From an uncultured Anaeromyxobacter sp. (GTDB lineage Bacteria; Myxococcota; Myxococcia; Myxococcales; Anaeromyxobacteraceae): 40,707 nt of DNA. A program made the translations under genes and the position numbers. This document shows positions 37,778 to 40,707 of this stretch, one piece after another. Numbering within the stretch: position 1 is the first letter of the stretch; each line of letters opens with the position of its first letter. The notes under the pieces are model-generated. The model saw only the letters and a program-made list of their open reading frames with translations. It searched no databases and had not been told where the DNA came from. The stretch is taken from the NCBI GenBank assembly GCA_903904005.1, contig CAIVAR010000183.1, positions 1 to 40,707 of the forward strand, in the 5' to 3' direction.

Positions 37778-38908
37778 ATGCGCGTCCGGTCCCGCATCTA
37801 CCGCCGTCCTGAGTCTCCCCGCCTCTGGGCCGAGTGGACCGACCCCACCGGCCGAATACGTCGCGAGTCCACCGGCTCCACCGACTACGAAGCCGCACGC
37901 GCATTCCTCGCAGCCCGGGAACTGGACCGTGCCCGCGCTGCCCTCGGCGTGCGCCCCATCGAGCCGCGCTCCATCTCAGCCGCGTCCCGCGAGTACCTCA
38001 ACGAACACGTCGCCCCCATCTGGTCGAAGAAGTGGCACCAGACCGTCGAGGGCTTCCTGCGCCTCCGCATCCTCCCCGCCCTCGGCGCCGATACTCCGAT
38101 GACCGGTGTCAGCGAGGGGCACGCTGCTCGGTTCCGAGCCGCCCAGGTCGGCAGGGTCGTCGCGCGAATCCTCGACGACGGCTCCGAGACCAAGCTCGAG
38201 CGCAAGCCGACTTCCCCGGCCACCGTCAACCGCATCGTCTGGGCGATGGCGTCATTCTGGACGTGGGCTATCCGGCGAGGCTACGCCGTCACGAACCCGT
38301 GGGCCGGATTCGACAACTTGGCTGAAGACCAAGACCGGGTGCCCGCCGCCTCCCCGGAGGAGGTCGCCCAGCTGCTGGCATCCGTCTCTGACCGCTGGAG
38401 GCCCGCCGCCGAGTTCGCCTACCTCACCGGACTGAGGAAGGGGGAGATTGGACGGCTCGCCTGGAGGGATGTGGACCTCGTCCGGGGCGAGGCGTGGATT
38501 GTCTCGACCCACTCGCGCGGGCTGACCAAGGGGCGCAAGCGGCGCGTCGTCGTCCTGGCGAAGCGGACCCTGCTCCTGCTCAAGACGGTCCCGGTTCGGC
38601 CTGACGGGCTGGTCTTTGGCCCGCTCGGGGACGCTCGACGCTCGTTCAAGACGGCGGCGAAGTCGGCCGGCTGGGAGCGGGCGTGGTGGCACTTGTTCCG
38701 GCACCTCTCGGCGTCGAGGCTGGCCGACCTGGGCGCGGGCGCGCACGACCTCCAGGCGTGGGGCGGCTGGTCGAACTTGAAGGTGACCGAGAAATACCTG
38801 CGGTCTAGGACAGCGCGGGTCCGCGCTTTGCTCGACGGGACTCCCACCGCTCCAGCACGTCGCGTGCGACGACGGAAGGGCTCTGACCAGCCGCAGCCAG
38901 CGCCGTGA
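37778..38908 (+). CDS. int: Tyrosine-recombinase integrase
   Basis: This is a 376-aa protein. An AP2-like arm-binding start (SRIYRRPESPRLWAEWTDPTG) is followed by a SAM-like core-binding domain (about 65-185) and the catalytic domain with Arg220 (LTGLRKGEIG), Lys near 251-254, H305-x2-R308 (HLFRHLSASRL), Trp331 (GGWSNLKV) and Tyr340 (EKYLRS). All catalytic residues are present; Trp replaces the usual second His, as in some family members. It should recombine the tRNA-Ala-derived attP with the host gene. No ribosome site precedes the ATG. Its last 104 bases overlap a gene on the other strand. Confidence 0.92.
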   Translation: MRVRSRIYRRPESPRLWAEWTDPTGRIRRESTGSTDYEAARAFLAARELDRARAALGVRPIEPRSISAASREYLNEHVAPIWSKKWHQTVEGFLRLRILPALGADTPMTGVSEGHAARFRAAQVGRVVARILDDGSETKLERKPTSPATVNRIVWAMASFWTWAIRRGYAVTNPWAGFDNLAEDQDRVPAASPEEVAQLLASVSDRWRPAAEFAYLTGLRKGEIGRLAWRDVDLVRGEAWIVSTHSRGLTKGRKRRVVVLAKRTLLLLKTVPVRPDGLVFGPLGDARRSFKTAAKSAGWERAWWHLFRHLSASRLADLGAGAHDLQAWGGWSNLKVTEKYLRSRTARVRALLDGTPTAPARRVRRRKGSDQPQPAP

Positions 38909-39065
38909 GGACGCTCTTGGGGACTCGGATGGTCAGGGGGACGAGCGGGTCACCGCGCTCGCGGATGGGTCGGATGGCGGTGCCCCGGACCCGCTGCATG
39001 TAGTGGGTGCCGCAGAGTCCGAAGGCGACGACGGGGCGGGAGCACTTGGGGCCGGTGCATGTCAT
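38805..39065 (-). CDS. Zinc finger plus ribbon-helix-helix regulator, 86 aa
   Basis: I start at ATG 39065-39063; a GTG at 39071 would add two residues. The N-terminus MTCTGPKCSRPVVAFGLCGTH carries the C-x4-C...G-L-C-x2-H finger shared with 8464-8739. The C-terminal half, VPLTIRVPKSVLTALAAAGQ then SVVARDVLERWESRRAKR, looks like a ribbon-helix-helix DNA-binding domain. A palindrome lies just upstream at 39083-39094, suggesting autoregulation. The 3' end overlaps the integrase gene tail to tail by 104 bases. Confidence 0.7.
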   Translation of the reverse strand: MTCTGPKCSRPVVAFGLCGTHYMQRVRGTAIRPIRERGDPLVPLTIRVPKSVLTALAAAGQSPSVVARDVLERWESRRAKRGPALS

Positions 39066-39082
39066 CGCCACGGGTCTATCAT

Positions 39083-39094
39083 CCCGTGTACGGG
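39083..39094. promoter_or_regulatory. 12-bp perfect palindrome, candidate operator
   Basis: CCCGT-GT-ACGGG is a perfect inverted repeat located 18 bases before the regulator's ATG and directly next to a TTGACC box on the minus strand (39100-39095). Its CGT-GT-ACG core matches the palindrome at 37702-37711. Confidence 0.45.
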
Positions 39095-39096
39095 GG

Positions 39097-39546
39097 TCAA
39101 GGGGCGGGGCAGAGGTGCAGGCCGTCGCAGCCGGGGAGGGGGAGCCCGCCGCAGACAGAGCACCTGGGCTCCCCGGCCAGGACGGCGGCGAGTTTGCACC
39201 CCGGCGAGTGGGGCTTGCCCGGATGTCTGTCCTGGGGCGCCATGCCGCCGCATCCCGAGACCGGGCAGTAATCCCCGAAGTCGGTCTCGTCTCCGAACTC
39301 CACCGCCCGGAGCACCTCCATGGCGGCGCGGAGGTTCCCCGAGATGCGCTGGGCTGTCGTGTTCATCGCGTCCCGATGCTCGCACGCGATGGCGGCACGG
39401 GTCGCCCATTCAACGGCTTCCTTCTCGACGGCTTCGAGTCGGATGCGCTCCTCGCGCAACTGGTCGCGCAGGCTTCGGATACAGGCCCGGGGTCCGTGCT
39501 CCTCCGGGGCGCCGCAGTCATCGCACCAGCGAGTGGTCTCGTTCAT
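39097..39546 (-). CDS. Coiled-coil / zinc-motif protein (paralogue 2)
   Basis: This is a 149-aa protein with ATG 39546 overlapping the upstream stop. It begins MNETTRWCDDCGAPEEHGPR, a CxxC zinc motif, then a long coil (LRDQLREERIRLEAVEKEAVE). The C-terminal part has LRAVEFG, CPVSGC, HSPGCKLAAVL and a final CSVCGG...C. It shares the E-W/F...CPxC...H-x3-C-K-L-A pattern with 167-556 and 39668-40039. Role unknown; several phages carry such proteins in early operons. Confidence 0.72.
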   Translation of the reverse strand: MNETTRWCDDCGAPEEHGPRACIRSLRDQLREERIRLEAVEKEAVEWATRAAIACEHRDAMNTTAQRISGNLRAAMEVLRAVEFGDETDFGDYCPVSGCGGMAPQDRHPGKPHSPGCKLAAVLAGEPRCSVCGGLPLPGCDGLHLCPAP

Positions 39547-39671
39547 CGAATCTTTCCGCAGCGCAGACAGGCCGAGAAGTTGAGGATGCGGTCGGGGACG
39601 GCGTGGACCGCCCACCGCCCGGGCGACTTCTCGTAGACCTCGCCGGTACCCCGCAGGCGCCGCCGGGTCAT
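39543..39671 (-). CDS. Small basic protein, 42 aa
   Basis: ATG 39671-39669 overlaps the upstream TGA, and its own TGA overlaps the next ATG. The peptide begins MTRRRLRGTGEVYEKSPGRW and continues AVHAVPDRILNFSACLRCGK. It has a basic N-terminus and a lone CxxC. The double ATGA coupling supports it as a real gene; the longer frame upstream is a shadow. Confidence 0.6.
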   Translation of the reverse strand: MTRRRLRGTGEVYEKSPGRWAVHAVPDRILNFSACLRCGKIR

Positions 39672-40039
39672 GGGTCGGGGTGCACCTCGACACCGAGGGC
39701 CGACGCGAGCTTGCAGTCTTCGAAGTGCCCATACCCGATGGAGCGCCCGCCCTCCGGCTGGCTCCCGCCGCAAGACGGGCACTCCCTGGGGTGGGAGACA
39801 TCCGAGCCCCACTCGATCTCCCGGAGCACCTCCAGGGCGGCGTCACGCTGGTCGTAGGCCTTCCGCGCCAACTCGACGAGCTGCGTTTCGTATCGGGCAA
39901 TGAGGTCGTTTCGCTCTCTGTCCGCGGCGTCGAGGTCGTCGAGCAGGGCCAGCAGGATCCGGTCCGACAGGGTGGACCCCGGCCCCACGCCGACGAGGCC
40001 GATGCGGAGCAGTTCCCGGTTGTCTCGGCTCATCGTCAT
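39668..40039 (-). CDS. Coiled-coil / zinc-motif protein (paralogue 3)
   Basis: This is a 123-aa protein from ATG 40039, with GGAAGGGA upstream. The helical N-terminal part (LLALLDDLDAADRERNDLIA) leads to LREIEWGSD, CPSCGG and GHFEDCKLASAL, the same C-terminal pattern as paralogues 1 and 2. The His/Cys set could hold one zinc ion. Function unknown. Confidence 0.75.
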   Translation of the reverse strand: MTMSRDNRELLRIGLVGVGPGSTLSDRILLALLDDLDAADRERNDLIARYETQLVELARKAYDQRDAALEVLREIEWGSDVSHPRECPSCGGSQPEGGRSIGYGHFEDCKLASALGVEVHPDP

Positions 40040-40070
40040 GGGGATCCCTTCCAGTGAGTCCCCCGGGAAG

Positions 40071-40358
40071 CTACCCCGGCAGGATGTGGAGTGTCACGTT
40101 GCCGTCGGTCGTGGCCTCCTCCCGCTCCCGCCGCAGCTCGGCCAGGTCGACGCGGACGGCCCGGCCTACCCGGACGACGGGGATCTCGCCGGCCTTGATC
40201 CTGCGGCGGAGGGTGCGCACGGAGACCCCGAGCGCGGTCGCAGCCTGCGAGACCGGGAGGGGCTTGCGCTCCGTGGGCGCCCGGGCGAGCGCCTTGGCCA
40301 CCGCGCGCTCGATGACCTGCTCCAACTGCTCCGGCGAGAGGACGGCGAAGGCGGTCAT
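40071..40358 (-). CDS. Excisionase-like / MerR-type HTH protein
   Basis: This is a 95-aa protein with ATG 40358 overlapping the upstream stop. After an N-terminal helix (SPEQLEQVIERAVAKALA), LPVSQAATALGVSVRTLRRR, IKAGEIPVVRVGRAVRVDL is a standard HTH_17/excisionase-type winged helix. It lies in the operon facing the integrase, so it is a good candidate for the recombination directionality factor, although many HTH_17 proteins are ordinary regulators. Confidence 0.75.
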   Translation of the reverse strand: MTAFAVLSPEQLEQVIERAVAKALARAPTERKPLPVSQAATALGVSVRTLRRRIKAGEIPVVRVGRAVRVDLAELRREREEATTDGNVTLHILPG

Positions 40359-40633
40359 GGCGAGCCTCCCATCTTCTTAGCGACCTTGCGCCAGACCTCG
40401 CGGTCGCAGTCGTCGCCGGCCCACCCCGCAGCCATGGCCTGATCGATGTCTCGGACGATGCTCTGCCGCTGAGGAGTAGACAGGACCGAGCCGTACCGGG
40501 CCAGGAGGTCGGCCACGGTGGACGGCGCGGTCGAGCGGCGGCCGAGCGCGTAGCGGAACGCGAACAGGAGAAGGGGAGCGAGGTCGACGTGTTCGACGCG
40601 GGTACTCCACGCGCTGGGCTGGGAGGCGGTCAC
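40355..40633 (-). CDS. Conserved phage hypothetical protein, 92 aa
   Basis: It starts at GTG 40633, overlapping the upstream TGA. The product contains LAPLLLFAFRYALGRRSTAP, then LLARYGSVLSTPQRQSIVRD and GDDCDREVWRKV. The FRYALGRRST...D-x3-W pattern is common in hypothetical proteins of phages with no assigned role that I know. It is helical and soluble. It lies just upstream of the excisionase-like gene and may be translated as its partner. Confidence 0.72.
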   Translation of the reverse strand: MTASQPSAWSTRVEHVDLAPLLLFAFRYALGRRSTAPSTVADLLARYGSVLSTPQRQSIVRDIDQAMAAGWAGDDCDREVWRKVAKKMGGSP

Positions 40634-40707
40634 GTCGCGTCCCTCTCGTCTCGTCCGGTCCCGTCGCAGCCCGCGCACACCCCGAGGCCGGCGCAGGCCG
40701 GGCAGAG
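40630..40707 (-). CDS. C-terminal fragment of a Cys-rich protein
   Basis: The frame enters from the right edge as LCPACAGLGVCAGCDGTG and ends RDERDAT at TGA 40632-40630, which overlaps the next GTG. The two CxxC pairs followed by G-x-G resemble a DnaJ-type or zinc-ribbon motif. It may be the missing end of the coiled-coil gene at 1-170 if the map is circular. Confidence 0.55.
   Translation of the reverse strand, partial: LCPACAGLGVCAGCDGTGRDERDAT

Overview
This window is almost a whole genome of a temperate, siphovirus-like tailed phage with high GC (roughly two-thirds by eye). The evidence is a lambda-like pair of divergent HTH regulators, a tyrosine integrase next to an attachment site made of the 3' half of a tRNA-Ala(GGC) gene, a full HK97-type head and long-tail module with a tape-measure protein and a tail-chaperone frameshift, and an M15 endolysin. 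The host cannot be named. The BR0599/DUF2163-like and DUF2460-like tail genes, strong Shine-Dalgarno sites and GC-rich codon use suggest a high-GC Gram-negative bacterium, but this is inference.

Layout. (1) 1-4574, leftward early operon from a strong promoter (4546-4574): a short acidic protein, a 31-aa membrane peptide, a PD-(D/E)XK nuclease whose domain order looks circularly permuted, a Sak4-like ATPase, an SSB-like protein, then small zinc-finger and coiled-coil proteins that run off the left edge. (2) 4636-5702, lysogeny switch: a leftward XRE repressor with a passenger gene downstream, facing a rightward Cro-like XRE gene. (3) 5699-9040, rightward replication genes: VRR-NUC nuclease, winged-helix initiator, DnaB-type helicase and small proteins. 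(4) 9037-12391, a coupled cassette of DNA methyltransferase, GNAT protein, IbrA-like PAPS-reductase-family protein, IbrB-like ParB/Srx protein and a second ParB-like protein. I regard this as the best candidate for an under-described system. (5) 12422-30395, packaging, head and tail genes, ending in a 1178-aa tail-tip protein with two collagen-like blocks. (6) 30395-36744, glycosyltransferase, HEXXH metallopeptidase, lysis genes, a second fibre-like protein and small unknown proteins. (7) 36755-37057, attP with arm-type repeats and a bidirectional terminator. (8) 37060-38908, a small leftward accessory operon with one amber-interrupted gene, and the divergent integrase. (9) 38805-40707, leftward genes (zinc finger-RHH protein, coiled-coil/zinc proteins, excisionase-like HTH) running in from the right edge.

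The operons at the two edges have the same direction and the same protein types. The simplest reading is a circularly permuted map in which the left promoter's operon passes through position 1 and continues from 40707 down to 38805. Most early genes overlap by ATGA or GTGA, so translation is coupled throughout. Function calls come from motifs read by eye; no database search was possible.
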